Source: Pedobacter sp. UBA5917 (GTDB lineage: Bacteria > Bacteroidota > Bacteroidia > Sphingobacteriales > Sphingobacteriaceae). Taken from it: 7,799 nucleotides of DNA. Below are positions 1 through 6,537 of the stretch, piece by piece. Location of the stretch: positions 1 through 7,799 of the forward strand of contig NZ_DJDT01000146.1 in assembly GCF_002432345.1 (NCBI RefSeq), written 5' to 3'. Positions within the stretch are counted from its first letter, which is position 1; every line of letters begins with the position of its first letter. Under the pieces are notes generated by a model, which was given only the letters and a program-made list of their open reading frames with translations, was not told the DNA's origin and made no database searches. The position numbers and the translations under genes are program-made.

Positions 1-36
1 AGGAATGCTTACTTTCGCGGCAATAAGTGTAAAAAA

Positions 37-76
37 CCCAAATGATCGGCCATATTACATGGGCTGATCATTTGGG
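37..76 (-). terminator. Strong hairpin with leftward T-tract, 5' of fabF
   Basis: The arms at 37-51 and 62-76 form a 15-bp stem (one G·T wobble) around a 10-nt loop. Read on the minus strand, the stem is followed at once by six T's (complement of A's at 31-36), the form of a rho-independent terminator for leftward transcription. On the plus strand no T-tract follows. It lies 22 bases before the fabF start, and no minus-strand gene is visible to its right, so its customer is unclear. It may block antisense transcripts from fabF, act as a structured leader, or be a regulator-binding palindrome. The structure is certain; the function is inferred. Confidence 0.55.
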
Positions 77-98
77 CTTAGTGACTAAAAAAAATAAA

Positions 99-1349
99 AT
101 GAAAAGAGTAGTAGTTACAGGTTTAGGTGCTATAACCCCGCTTGGCAATACTGTTGAGCAATTTTGGCAACAGATTTTAGCTGGTAAAAGTGGCATTGGC
201 CCCATTACAAAATTTGATTCAAGCAAATTTAAAACGCAATTTGCAGGTGAAGTAAAGGATTTTAATCCTGAAGAATACCTGGAGAAAAAAGAAATTAAAA
301 AGTACGATCTTTTTACGCAGTATGCAATCGGCTCGAGTGATCAGGCAATAAAAGATGCCGGATTGGACTTCACTGCGATGAATGATGACCAACTTGCAGA
401 AGTTGGGGTGATCTGGGCAACCGGAAACGGTGGTATCGGTACTTTTGAATCGCAGTTGGAAGAGTTTCATGCCGGAGACGGAACACCAAGGTTCAATCCT
501 TATTTCATTCCGAAAATGATCGTTGATATTGCTGCCGGAGCTATTTCTATCCGTCATAAACTACGCGGACCAAATTATTGCACGGTTTCGGCCTGTGCCT
601 CATCAAACACTGCAATTATCAATGCATTTGATACCATCCGTTTAGGAAAAGCAAGTGTAATGATTGCCGGAGGCTCGGAAGCTGCTTTAACCAAATCATC
701 GGTTGGTGGGTTTAATGCTGCACAGGCTTTATCTAAAAATAATGCTGATCCACAGGGGGCTTCAAAGCCTTTTGATAAAGATAGAGATGGTTTCGTAATG
801 AGCGAAGGTGCCGGAGCTTTGGTTTTGGAAGAACTGGAACATGCTTTACAGCGTGGCGCACATATTTATGCTGAAATTATTGGTGGTGGAATGGCGGCTG
901 ATGCCTATCACTTAACCGGAACACCTCCGGACGGTATCGGTGCTACGTTAGGTATGAAAAATGCACTGAAAGACGCTAATATCACTGCTGATAAAATAGA
1001 TTACATCAACGCACACGCTACTTCAACCGGTTTGGGTGATTTAAGTGAATTGAATGGTATCAACGCTGTTTTTAATGGCTTGCCAGTAGTAATCGGTGCT
1101 ACAAAATCGATGACAGGACACTTATTGGGTGCTGCAGGTGCCATTGAAAGCTTGATCAGTGTACTTTCGATCAGGGATAATGTGATTCCTCCAACCATTA
1201 ATACAAAAAACCTTGACGAAAATATTCCGAAAGGATTAAATATTATACTGGGCGAACCGATTAAAAAAGAAATCAATTATGTTTTAAATAACACTTTTGG
1301 TTTCGGTGGACATACTGCAAGTACGATTTTTAAAAAGTACGAAGCCTAA
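99..1349 (+). CDS. fabF: 3-oxoacyl-ACP synthase II (FabF-type ketosynthase)
   Basis: This condensing enzyme extends an acyl chain on acyl carrier protein by decarboxylative condensation with malonyl-ACP in the cytoplasm. From the chosen start it has 416 residues, the usual FabF length. The thiolase-fold ketosynthase begins at once with KRVVVTGLGAITPLG. The catalytic triad is Cys166 (in TVSACASS), His306 (in NAHATST) and His341 (in KSMTGH, with Lys336). The C-terminal gate loop is GFGGHTAS (401-408). The start at 99 is preferred over an in-frame ATG at 42 because the 19 extra residues are encoded by the hairpin at 37-76 and the family begins at this Met. The leader is A-rich with no Shine-Dalgarno. 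Slight oddities are HATST where HGTST is common and GFGGHT where GFGGTN/GFGGHN is common. A terminator follows, so it is the last gene of its transcript. It is probably an accessory copy, since no acpP or rnc is beside it; at most 98 bases upstream can be seen. Confidence 0.93.
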   Translation: MKRVVVTGLGAITPLGNTVEQFWQQILAGKSGIGPITKFDSSKFKTQFAGEVKDFNPEEYLEKKEIKKYDLFTQYAIGSSDQAIKDAGLDFTAMNDDQLAEVGVIWATGNGGIGTFESQLEEFHAGDGTPRFNPYFIPKMIVDIAAGAISIRHKLRGPNYCTVSACASSNTAIINAFDTIRLGKASVMIAGGSEAALTKSSVGGFNAAQALSKNNADPQGASKPFDKDRDGFVMSEGAGALVLEELEHALQRGAHIYAEIIGGGMAADAYHLTGTPPDGIGATLGMKNALKDANITADKIDYINAHATSTGLGDLSELNGINAVFNGLPVVIGATKSMTGHLLGAAGAIESLISVLSIRDNVIPPTINTKNLDENIPKGLNIILGEPIKKEINYVLNNTFGFGGHTASTIFKKYEA

Positions 1350-1377
1350 TTAGGTTTAAAGATTAAAGTGATTTACT

Positions 1378-1414
1378 GGTCTTAGCGTCTCGCTAAGACC
1401 TTTTTTATTTTTTT
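1378..1414 (+). terminator. Rho-independent terminator of fabF
   Basis: A perfect 10-bp stem (GGTCTTAGCG at 1378-1387 with CGCTAAGACC at 1391-1400) around a TCT loop is followed by TTTTTTA and more T's to 1414. It starts 29 bases after the fabF stop. A separate 10-base palindrome, CCTAATTAGG, spans the stop codon itself (1344-1353). Confidence 0.93.
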
Positions 1415-1607
1415 GCCACGGAGGCACGGAAGAAAAGGGTCATCATTGCGAGGCACGAAGCAATCTTAATGCGAACGCGAGGTAGCGATCGTTTTAAGAT
1501 TGCTTTCCCGAAATCGGGACAGGCTCTCGGCTGAAAAAGCCTCATCGCAATGACGGAGTTTGTTTAGGGTGGTAAACCAATAAACCAATGCCCAATGACT
1601 ATTGAAC
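1415..1607. other. Noncoding space between fabF and yceH
   Basis: Tail-to-tail intergenic region after the fabF terminator. It starts with a GCCACGGAGGCACGG stretch (1415-1429), which has the look of Bacteroidota dispersed intergenic repeats, and then holds the palindromic element at 1444-1552. I see no gene here and no clear terminator for the converging yceH gene; the palindromic element may serve that role. Confidence 0.6.
1444..1552. repeat. REP/MITE-like palindromic repeat, copy 1
   Basis: A nested inverted repeat with no coding capacity. The outer arms are CATTGCGA (1444-1451) and TCGCAATG (1545-1552). Inside, AAGCAATCTTAA (1458-1469) pairs perfectly with 1494-1505. Two small hairpins lie on the right side: TCCCGA/TCGGGA (1506-1519) and GGCT-GAAAA-AGCC (1529-1541). 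The reverse complement aligns with the element at 7598-7691, including an exact 13-base block (GGCTGAAAAAGCC here, its complement there). The copy at 7598 lacks the extra TCCCGA hairpin. Two related copies in one window point to a dispersed, probably non-autonomous repeat family. Confidence 0.8.
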
Positions 1608-2258
1608 CTACTTATCCATCAACAAATTCACCAGTTCTTTCAGTTCCTCTACTTCTAATTCCAGTTTTTCGATACGGTTTTCCAGTTCGGTGGCATCAAA
1701 AGCTGGTGCTGCAATGGTTTCAGTTTCTGTTTCGTTGGCGATTTCTGCCTGCTCGCCCAAAAGGTGAACAAAACGGGCTTCTTTCTGTCCGGCTTTTTTA
1801 GCCAGTTGCTTTACAAAAGCAGGTTCATCATCCGATAGTTTTTGAAGCTGCTCCTGCACTTCTTCAATGCTTTCAAATTCGTATAAACGGCCCGAGTTGC
1901 TGTTGATTTCTCCAGGGGTTAATGGTCCGCGTAAAAGTAAAAGACAGATAATGGCCAGTTCTGAAGGTAATAACGGGTAAGCTATCGCCAGGTTGTGTTT
2001 ATATTTTGTGGCACGGCTCGATCCTCCTGTAGCGGTTGAGATCAGGCCTTTTATTTTAAGCTGATTTAAAGTAAGGGTAATGGTTTCCTCATCGTAATTT
2101 ACCACCGGATTTCTCGAGCTTTTTTGATTACAGGCAGCTGTTAAGCTGTTTAAAGTCATCGGATAATAATCGGGCGTAGTGCGGCTTTTTTCTATTAAAG
2201 CGCCTAAAACGCGTTGTTCTTCAGCAGATAAATCGGGTAGTGGTTTTACATTGTCCAT
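1608..2258 (-). CDS. yceH: YceH family protein (UPF0502/DUF480), winged-helix
   Basis: A 216-residue cytoplasmic protein of the YceH (UPF0502, DUF480) family, near the usual length of about 215. Recognition rests on the N-terminal signature LSAEEQRVLGALIEKS (10-25) with TTPDYYPMTLNSLTAACNQKS (27-47, key residues PDYYP and CNQK) and on the second-domain motif RGPLTPGEINSNSGRLYEF (110-128). Together they form two tandem winged-helix domains. The last part (about 188-214) is rich in Leu/Glu/Lys heptads (LENRIEKLELEVEELKELV) and should form a coiled coil, perhaps for oligomerisation. The family's biochemical role is not firmly established; the fold suggests nucleic-acid or protein binding. It is transcribed away from the aldehyde oxidase operon across a 175-base divergent spacer, with an AT-rich leader and no Shine-Dalgarno. 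No functional tie to its neighbours is evident. Confidence 0.93.
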   Translation of the reverse strand: MDNVKPLPDLSAEEQRVLGALIEKSRTTPDYYPMTLNSLTAACNQKSSRNPVVNYDEETITLTLNQLKIKGLISTATGGSSRATKYKHNLAIAYPLLPSELAIICLLLLRGPLTPGEINSNSGRLYEFESIEEVQEQLQKLSDDEPAFVKQLAKKAGQKEARFVHLLGEQAEIANETETETIAAPAFDATELENRIEKLELEVEELKELVNLLMDK

Positions 2259-2433
2259 TTTATAAAAATATAAATTGGATGAACATTCTGGAAATTATTT
2301 TGTTAATGATTTATTTTCAATAAGTTATCTGAAATATTACTCTGTAGAACAATTCTAAATTTCTGATTTACTACCATTTGAACGCCGGAATGACGAACTT
2401 AGAAGAACATCCTAAAGCTAATCACATCCAAAT
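2259..2433. promoter_or_regulatory. Divergent promoter region, yceH / aldehyde oxidase
   Basis: This AT-rich 175-base spacer separates two divergently transcribed units, so it must hold both promoters unless one lies further upstream. I cannot fix either. Rightward, TACCATTTG (2372-2380) resembles the Bacteroidota -7 box TAnnTTTG but has one extra base, and no convincing -33 TTG/TTTG sits at the right distance. Leftward, TATATTTT just before the yceH start on the minus strand is a weak match. No operator-like palindrome was seen. Confidence 0.4.
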
Positions 2434-3057
2434 ATGAAACCTTCTGATCAAAAGCCGAATCAGGGCGATAGCAGACGCGATTTCCTTAAAAAAAGTTCCG
2501 TAATTACGGCCATTGCCCTTACACCGGGGATTGCAGTTAAAGCAGCCGAAAATAACGCCGATGAACGTTTTGCCGAACTTTTCGAGAAAATCCCGCTAAA
2601 CCTTACCGTAAATAATAAAGCATATAAAGCATCAGTTGAGCCGAGGGTAACCCTTTTGGATTACCTGCGCGAAGAGTTGCATTTAACCGGAACCAAAAAA
2701 GGTTGCGACCACGGTCAGTGCGGTGCCTGCACCGTGCATGTTGATGGACAGAGGGTAAATTCGTGTTTAAGCCTAGCGGTGATGAACGAAGGAAAGAAAA
2801 TTACCACGATAGAAGGTTTGGCCGATGGAGATACATTACATCCGATGCAAGCCGCATTTATTAAACATGATGGTTTTCAATGTGGTTATTGCACATCCGG
2901 ACAGATCATGTCGGCTGTGGCCTGCATCCGTGAAGGGCATACCAGCTCGAGGGCCGAAATCAGCGAGTATATGAGCGGAAACATCTGTAGATGTGGTGCT
3001 TACCCCAATATTGTTGATGCCATTGTGGATGTAAAGGAAGGGGGCGCAACGGTATGA
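2434..3057 (+). CDS. paoA: Aldehyde oxidase 2x[2Fe-2S] subunit with Tat signal (PaoA/YagT-like)
   Basis: Electron-transfer subunit of a xanthine-oxidase-family molybdoenzyme, 207 residues (E. coli PaoA is slightly longer). The N-terminus has a classic twin-arginine signal: SRRDFLKK at 13-20, a hydrophobic stretch (about 21-36) and a likely cleavage after VKA (about residue 37). The folded enzyme is therefore probably exported to the periplasm. A plant-type ferredoxin domain (about 54-130) holds one [2Fe-2S] cluster with Cys91, 96, 99 and 111. The helical domain (about 135-200) holds the second, with Cys150 and 153 (FQCGYCTSGQ) and Cys185 and 187 (ICRCG). The run FIKHDGFQCGYCTSGQI is typical of PaoA rather than cytoplasmic xanthine dehydrogenases. 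First gene of a three-gene operon; its stop overlaps the next start (ATGA). The A-rich leader has no Shine-Dalgarno. Confidence 0.94.
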   Translation: MKPSDQKPNQGDSRRDFLKKSSVITAIALTPGIAVKAAENNADERFAELFEKIPLNLTVNNKAYKASVEPRVTLLDYLREELHLTGTKKGCDHGQCGACTVHVDGQRVNSCLSLAVMNEGKKITTIEGLADGDTLHPMQAAFIKHDGFQCGYCTSGQIMSAVACIREGHTSSRAEISEYMSGNICRCGAYPNIVDAIVDVKEGGATV

Positions 3058-4037
3058 TCAATTTTCAATATTTGAGAACAACCTCGGCCAAATCGGCCAT
3101 TGCTTTATTGCTAAAAGATAAAAATGCAAAATTTTTGGCCGGTGGCACCAATCTGATCGACCTGATGAAGAGAGGGGTTACCGCACCCGATAAACTGATT
3201 GATATTAACCATGTTCCTCTAAAACAGATCGAACAGATTGGAAATAAAATCCACATTGGTGCTTTGGCTACCAATACCGCAGTTGCAGATCATGCTTTGA
3301 TCAAAGAAAAACTGCCACTGCTTTCGTGGGCTTTACAGGCAGGTGCATCGGCACAGTTACGGAATGTAGCTACTGTTGGCGGGAATATGATGCAGCGCAC
3401 GCGTTGTGGTTATTTTTATGATACCGAAATGCCATGCAATAAACGCCAGCCCGGTACAGGTTGTGGTGCAATGGAAGGTTTTAACCGAATGCACGCCATT
3501 TTCGGTACTTCCGAAAAATGCATTGCCGTACACCCAAGCGATATGTGTGTAGCCCTAACTGCTTTAGATGCTGAAGTGGTGTTGGCCAATAGCAAAGGCG
3601 AGCGTAAAATGGCTTTTAAAGATTTTCATCGCCTGGTAGGAGATACGCCTCAGCTAGACAATAACCTAAAGGCAGATGAAATGATTATCCGCGTGGAAAT
3701 CCCTGTGAATCATCTTGCCAAAAACTACCATTATTTAAAAGTACGCGATCGTGCCTCCTATGCTTTTGCACTGGTTTCGGTAGCAGCAGCGTTTGAGATC
3801 AATAACAATAAAATTACCGATATCCGTTTAGCTATGGGCGGTGTGGCGCATAAACCATGGCGTTTAACGGCATCCGAAAATTTCCTTAAGGGAAAAGAAG
3901 CTACTTTATCGAATTTCGAACAGGCGGCAGAATTAGCCATGACGGGTGCCAAGGGTTTTGGCGAAAACAATTTTAAGCTTAAACTGGCTCCCAATACAAT
4001 TATCGAGGCGTTGAATCTTGCAAAATCGAAAGCTTAG
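3054..4037 (+). CDS. paoB: Aldehyde oxidase FAD subunit with [4Fe-4S] insertion (PaoB/YagS-like)
   Basis: FAD-binding subunit of the molybdenum hydroxylase, passing electrons from the iron-sulfur subunit to an acceptor. It has 327 residues, close to E. coli PaoB (about 318). FAD-contact motifs of the CoxM/XdhB fold are visible: FLAGGTNLIDLMKRG (27-41) and ATVGGNMMQRTRC (106-118). Between them and the C-terminal CO-dehydrogenase flavoprotein domain (about 225-325) is the insertion typical of PaoB: Cys118, Cys128 (MPCNKR), Cys137 (GTGCGAM) and Cys156 (GTSEKC). These are the expected ligands of an extra [4Fe-4S] cluster absent from ordinary xanthine dehydrogenases. There is no signal peptide of its own, so it would be carried across the membrane with the Tat-tagged subunit. 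The start overlaps the previous stop by four bases (translational coupling), and the next gene starts two bases after its stop. Confidence 0.94.
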   Translation: MINFQYLRTTSAKSAIALLLKDKNAKFLAGGTNLIDLMKRGVTAPDKLIDINHVPLKQIEQIGNKIHIGALATNTAVADHALIKEKLPLLSWALQAGASAQLRNVATVGGNMMQRTRCGYFYDTEMPCNKRQPGTGCGAMEGFNRMHAIFGTSEKCIAVHPSDMCVALTALDAEVVLANSKGERKMAFKDFHRLVGDTPQLDNNLKADEMIIRVEIPVNHLAKNYHYLKVRDRASYAFALVSVAAAFEINNNKITDIRLAMGGVAHKPWRLTASENFLKGKEATLSNFEQAAELAMTGAKGFGENNFKLKLAPNTIIEALNLAKSKA

Positions 4038-4039
4038 TT

Positions 4040-6163
4040 ATGGAAAAACGCATGTTAAAAGAAGATACAGACCGTGTAGATGGGATTTTAAAAGTTACCG
4101 GGCAGGCTAAATATTTTGCAGAATACGAACTTCCTGGCTTAACTTATGGTGTATTGGTAACCAGTACCATCACCAAAGGGAAAATTACCGGATTGGATAC
4201 CAAAGCAGCGGAAAATGCACCGGGGGTAATTGCTGTGGTTTCGCATTTAAATAAACCGTCTGCAACTGCTTACGAGCAGGAAGGTGGTCCGCAAATGAAG
4301 ATTTTTTATACTGATAAAATCTTTTACAACGGACAGCCAATTGCTATTGTGGTGGCTAATACTTTCGAAAGGGCAACTTATGCTGCTTCGCTGGTAAAAG
4401 CAACTTATGCGAAAGAAGAATTCAATACGGATTTTGCCAAGGCTTTAAAAGATCCAAAAGCAAAGAAACTACAAGGGCAGGCCGATTATAAACGTGGTAT
4501 AGAAAATGCCTATAAAACAGCAGAAGTAAAACTCGAAGAGCGTTATTTTTTGCCCATAGAAACGCATAACCCAATGGAGCTGCACGGCATTATTGCCGAT
4601 TGGCGTCCGAATAACCAGGTTACCGTTTATGCGAAAACCCAGGGTGTAAAATCAACCCAGGGTACCATTGCTAATGTTTTTAAAATCCCGGTTGAAAATA
4701 TACAGGTAAACTCGGAATTTGTTGGCGGTGGCTTCGGTATGGCTTTACGTACCTGGCCATTGGAAATTGCAACTGTAATGGCTTCTAAACATATTGGTAA
4801 ACCGGTAAAAGTGGTGATTACGCGGGCACAGATGTTTACTATGGTAGGCAATAGGCCAGCAGCAATACAAACAATAGGTTTGGGAGCAGATAAGGATGGT
4901 AAATTAACCGGTATTACACACCGTGCTTATGGCGAAACCTCTACTTATGAGAACTTTACCGAAGGTGTGGTGAATATGGCGAAGTTTATGTATCAATGTG
5001 ATAATGTAAATACTTCTTATGCCATTGTACCAGTTGATCTTGGTGTACCGATCTGGATGCGCGGCCCCGGGGAGGCTACAGGAGCTTTTGCTTTAGAAAG
5101 TGCTATCGATGAAATGGCGCATGCTTTAGATATGGACCCACTCGATTTCAGGATCAAGAACGACCCTGAAGCCGATCAACAGAAAAATAAACCTTTTTCT
5201 AGCAAAAATATCAAAGAAGCCTATAAAATTGGTGCTGAAAAAATAGGCTGGAATAACCGGAAAAACAAACCGGGCAGCCTCGTTGAAGGACCGTGGCAAA
5301 CCGGTTATGGTGTAAGTGTTGGCGTATTTAATGCCAACAGGGGGAAGGCCAGTGTTAAGGGTGTTTTAAAGGCCGATGGATCTTTGCTTTTACAGAGTGC
5401 AACAAGCGATATTGGCCCTGGAACGGGTACCGGTATGACTTTAATCGCCAATAAACTGATGAAAATCCCGGTAAATAAAATTACTTTCGAATTGGGCGAT
5501 TCTTTTTTGCCTCCTGCGCCAAGTCAGGGTGGTTCGGCAACTTTATCTACCGTTGGATCGGCTGTAAATGATGTTTGTGTAGCCTTAAAATCGGCCATTG
5601 CCGAGCTCGCAGCAAATTCAAATATGGACACAACCGCTAGTTTTGTTGAGGTATTAAAAAAGAATAACCTACCTGCTATAGAGGTTACAAAAGAGAGTCA
5701 GGGCGGAAAAGAAAAGGATAATTATTCGATGTATTCTTTTTCGATCCACTTTGTGCAGGTAAAGGTTCATGCGTTAACCGGTGTGGTAAAAGTGAGTAAA
5801 ATCGTTTCTGTAGGCGATTCGGGTACTATTGTGAGTCCGAAAACGGCCCGGAGCCAGATGCTGGGAGGTGCTGTTGGTGGCATTGGTATGGCCTTAACTG
5901 AAGAATCGGTTATCGATCACCGTTATGGACGCTACATCAACAACAACTTTGCCGATTACCATGTTCCGGTAAATGCCGATGTACCCGAAGTGGATGTGAA
6001 CTTTATCAATAAGCCCGATCCTTATATTAACCCGATGGGCGCAAAAGGAATGGGCGAAATTGCGTTGATCGGTTTTTCTGCGGCAGTAGCTAATGCAGTT
6101 TTTAATGCTACAGGGAAAAGGATCAGAACCTTACCGATTACGCCAGATAAGGTGTTGGCCTAA
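4040..6163 (+). CDS. paoC: Aldehyde oxidase molybdopterin catalytic subunit (PaoC/YagR-like)
   Basis: Catalytic subunit that hydroxylates aldehydes to carboxylic acids at a molybdenum centre; 707 residues against about 732 in E. coli PaoC. The N-terminal aldehyde oxidase/xanthine dehydrogenase hammerhead domain (about 12-125) is followed by the large Mo-binding domain. Cofactor-contact motifs include VGGGFGMALR (228-237), WMRGPGEATG (339-348), the glycine-rich SDIGPGTGTG (456-465) and QGGSATLSTVGSAV (496-509). The catalytic base is Glu673 in GAKGMGE (667-673), the invariant family glutamate. In the second motif Gly342 stands where I recall Ala being common (MRAPGEA); this could affect substrate fit. 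In PaoC relatives the cofactor is molybdopterin cytosine dinucleotide, inferred here by homology. No signal peptide: export would ride on the PaoA-like partner. No XdhC/PaoD-type maturation chaperone lies in the window. An alternative in-frame start is Met5 (4052). The substrate is not readable from sequence; aromatic aldehydes are likely from the family. Confidence 0.93.
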   Translation: MEKRMLKEDTDRVDGILKVTGQAKYFAEYELPGLTYGVLVTSTITKGKITGLDTKAAENAPGVIAVVSHLNKPSATAYEQEGGPQMKIFYTDKIFYNGQPIAIVVANTFERATYAASLVKATYAKEEFNTDFAKALKDPKAKKLQGQADYKRGIENAYKTAEVKLEERYFLPIETHNPMELHGIIADWRPNNQVTVYAKTQGVKSTQGTIANVFKIPVENIQVNSEFVGGGFGMALRTWPLEIATVMASKHIGKPVKVVITRAQMFTMVGNRPAAIQTIGLGADKDGKLTGITHRAYGETSTYENFTEGVVNMAKFMYQCDNVNTSYAIVPVDLGVPIWMRGPGEATGAFALESAIDEMAHALDMDPLDFRIKNDPEADQQKNKPFSSKNIKEAYKIGAEKIGWNNRKNKPGSLVEGPWQTGYGVSVGVFNANRGKASVKGVLKADGSLLLQSATSDIGPGTGTGMTLIANKLMKIPVNKITFELGDSFLPPAPSQGGSATLSTVGSAVNDVCVALKSAIAELAANSNMDTTASFVEVLKKNNLPAIEVTKESQGGKEKDNYSMYSFSIHFVQVKVHALTGVVKVSKIVSVGDSGTIVSPKTARSQMLGGAVGGIGMALTEESVIDHRYGRYINNNFADYHVPVNADVPEVDVNFINKPDPYINPMGAKGMGEIALIGFSAAVANAVFNATGKRIRTLPITPDKVLA

Positions 6164-6200
6164 AATTAGTTTAGACCTCGCAGGTTTTTAAAGCCTGCGG
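6163..6200. repeat. Direct repeat with hairpin, copy 1
   Basis: AAATTAGTTTAGACCT (6163-6178), two variable bases, then CAGGTTTT (6181-6188) recur exactly 240 bases downstream. A stem follows: CGCAGG (6179-6184) with CCTGCG (6194-6199), extendable inward through a G·T and A-T pairs. The repeat begins at the last base of the paoC stop codon. No T-tract follows, so it is not a classic intrinsic terminator, though the hairpin could still protect the mRNA 3' end. Confidence 0.75.
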
Positions 6201-6205
6201 GATCT

Positions 6206-6225
6206 GCGTAGAATTGATTTTACGC
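6206..6225. repeat. Short hairpin in the paoC-yahK spacer
   Basis: GCGTAGAAT (6206-6214) and ATTTTACGC (6217-6225) form a 9-bp stem with one G·T wobble and a two-base turn. It lies between direct repeat copy 1 and the TCGTT/AACGA hairpin array and has a different sequence from both. Confidence 0.55.
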
Positions 6226-6226
6226 C

Positions 6227-6397
6227 TGCGTTCGTTTCCAAACGAGTGCATAAATAGTTATACGATTCTATCGTTTTATAAACGATAAATTATTCAACAC
6301 TCGTTAGAAACGAGCGTTAGCAACTTTTATCGCGGTAAGAAATCTATTTTATGCGCATTATAAATGCACCTTTCGATAATCCTCGTTACAAACGAGG
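6227..6397. repeat. Array of four hairpins sharing a TCGTT/AACGA core
   Basis: Four short stem-loops share TCGTT, a 2-4 base spacer region, then AACGA. H1 is TCGTTT-CC-AAACGA (6232-6245; stem extends to 6227-6250 with two wobbles). H2 is TATCGTTT-TAT-AAACGATA (6269-6287). H3 is CTCGTT-AGA-AACGAG (6300-6314). H4 is CCTCGTT-ACA-AACGAGG (6381-6397). H1 and H3 are also inverted copies: AACGAGTG (6241-6248) pairs perfectly with CACTCGTT (6298-6305), so a larger cruciform with H2 at its tip is possible. A minor GCATT-ATA-AATGC hairpin lies at 6355-6367. There is no open reading frame of note. It has the form of a dispersed palindromic repeat cluster; function unknown. Confidence 0.7.
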
Positions 6398-6402
6398 ACT
6401 AT

Positions 6403-6440
6403 AAATTAGTTTAGACCTATCAGGTTTTCAAAACCTGATA
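6403..6440. repeat. Direct repeat with hairpin, copy 2
   Basis: Second copy of AAATTAGTTTAGACCT-NN-CAGGTTTT (6403-6428). Its stem is perfect: TATCAGGTTTT (6418-6428), a single C, and AAAACCTGATA (6430-6440). Where copy 1 has CG/CG at the base of the stem, copy 2 has AT/AT, a compensatory change that keeps pairing and suggests the fold matters. Confidence 0.78.
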
Positions 6441-6485
6441 AGTTTGTAATTGCAACAATATGGCACCTGCCGAAATGAACCCGCG

Positions 6486-6519
6486 CTGACAAAGCGTAGT
6501 ACTTAATCTTCTAGCTTTG
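6486..6519 (+). promoter_or_regulatory. Possible Bacteroidota-type promoter of the yahK-like gene
   Basis: TAGCTTTG (6512-6519) matches the Bacteroidota -7 consensus TAnnTTTG exactly. CTG (6486-6488), 23 bases upstream, is a weak stand-in for the -33 TTG element. Transcription would start near 6525, giving a leader of roughly a dozen A/T-rich bases before the ATG at 6538. The -7 match is good, the -33 match poor. Confidence 0.4.
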
Positions 6520-6537
6520 AACAAAATTTAAATATAT

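Larger units (their letters stand above)
6164..6537. other. 374-base gene-free spacer between paoC and yahK-like gene
   Basis: I see no protein gene or known RNA gene here. The left three quarters are repeat DNA (two direct repeats bracketing a hairpin array). The right part (6441-6537) is unstructured leader sequence holding the likely promoter of the downstream gene. No clear terminator of the aldehyde oxidase operon is visible, so read-through into the downstream gene cannot be excluded. Confidence 0.6.

Noticed and set aside
42..98. N-terminal extension of the ketosynthase from an in-frame ATG at 42
   Set aside because: These 19 codons lie in a perfect-looking hairpin and do not resemble any FabF N-terminus; the family starts at the Met at 99, giving the usual length.
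219..557. Minus-strand open frame inside fabF, and similar antisense frames inside paoB, paoC and the yahK-like gene
   Set aside because: They are fully covered by well-supported genes on the other strand and their translations show no recognisable domain; they are shadows of the real coding frames.
1595..1801. Plus-strand open frame overlapping the end of yceH
   Set aside because: It is antisense to the conserved C-terminal part of yceH, and its translation looks like low-complexity shadow sequence.
2372..2380. TACCATTTG as the -7 box of the aldehyde oxidase promoter
   Set aside because: It has three rather than two bases between TA and TTTG and lacks a -33 element at the right distance, so it is mentioned only within the intergenic region.
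3036..3044. GGAAGGGGG as a Shine-Dalgarno for paoB
   Set aside because: It encodes Lys-Glu-Gly-Gly of the preceding gene, and the other starts in the window do not use Shine-Dalgarno sites; the ATGA overlap explains coupling well enough.
6179..6199. Intrinsic terminator of the aldehyde oxidase operon
   Set aside because: The stem is good but no T-tract follows on the plus strand, and the same structure recurs at 6403-6440 as part of a repeat.
6163..6440. CRISPR array or integron attC sites
   Set aside because: There are only two direct repeats with one 200-base gap and the other repeats are palindromes of unequal spacing; no spacers of uniform length, no cas genes and no integrase are present.
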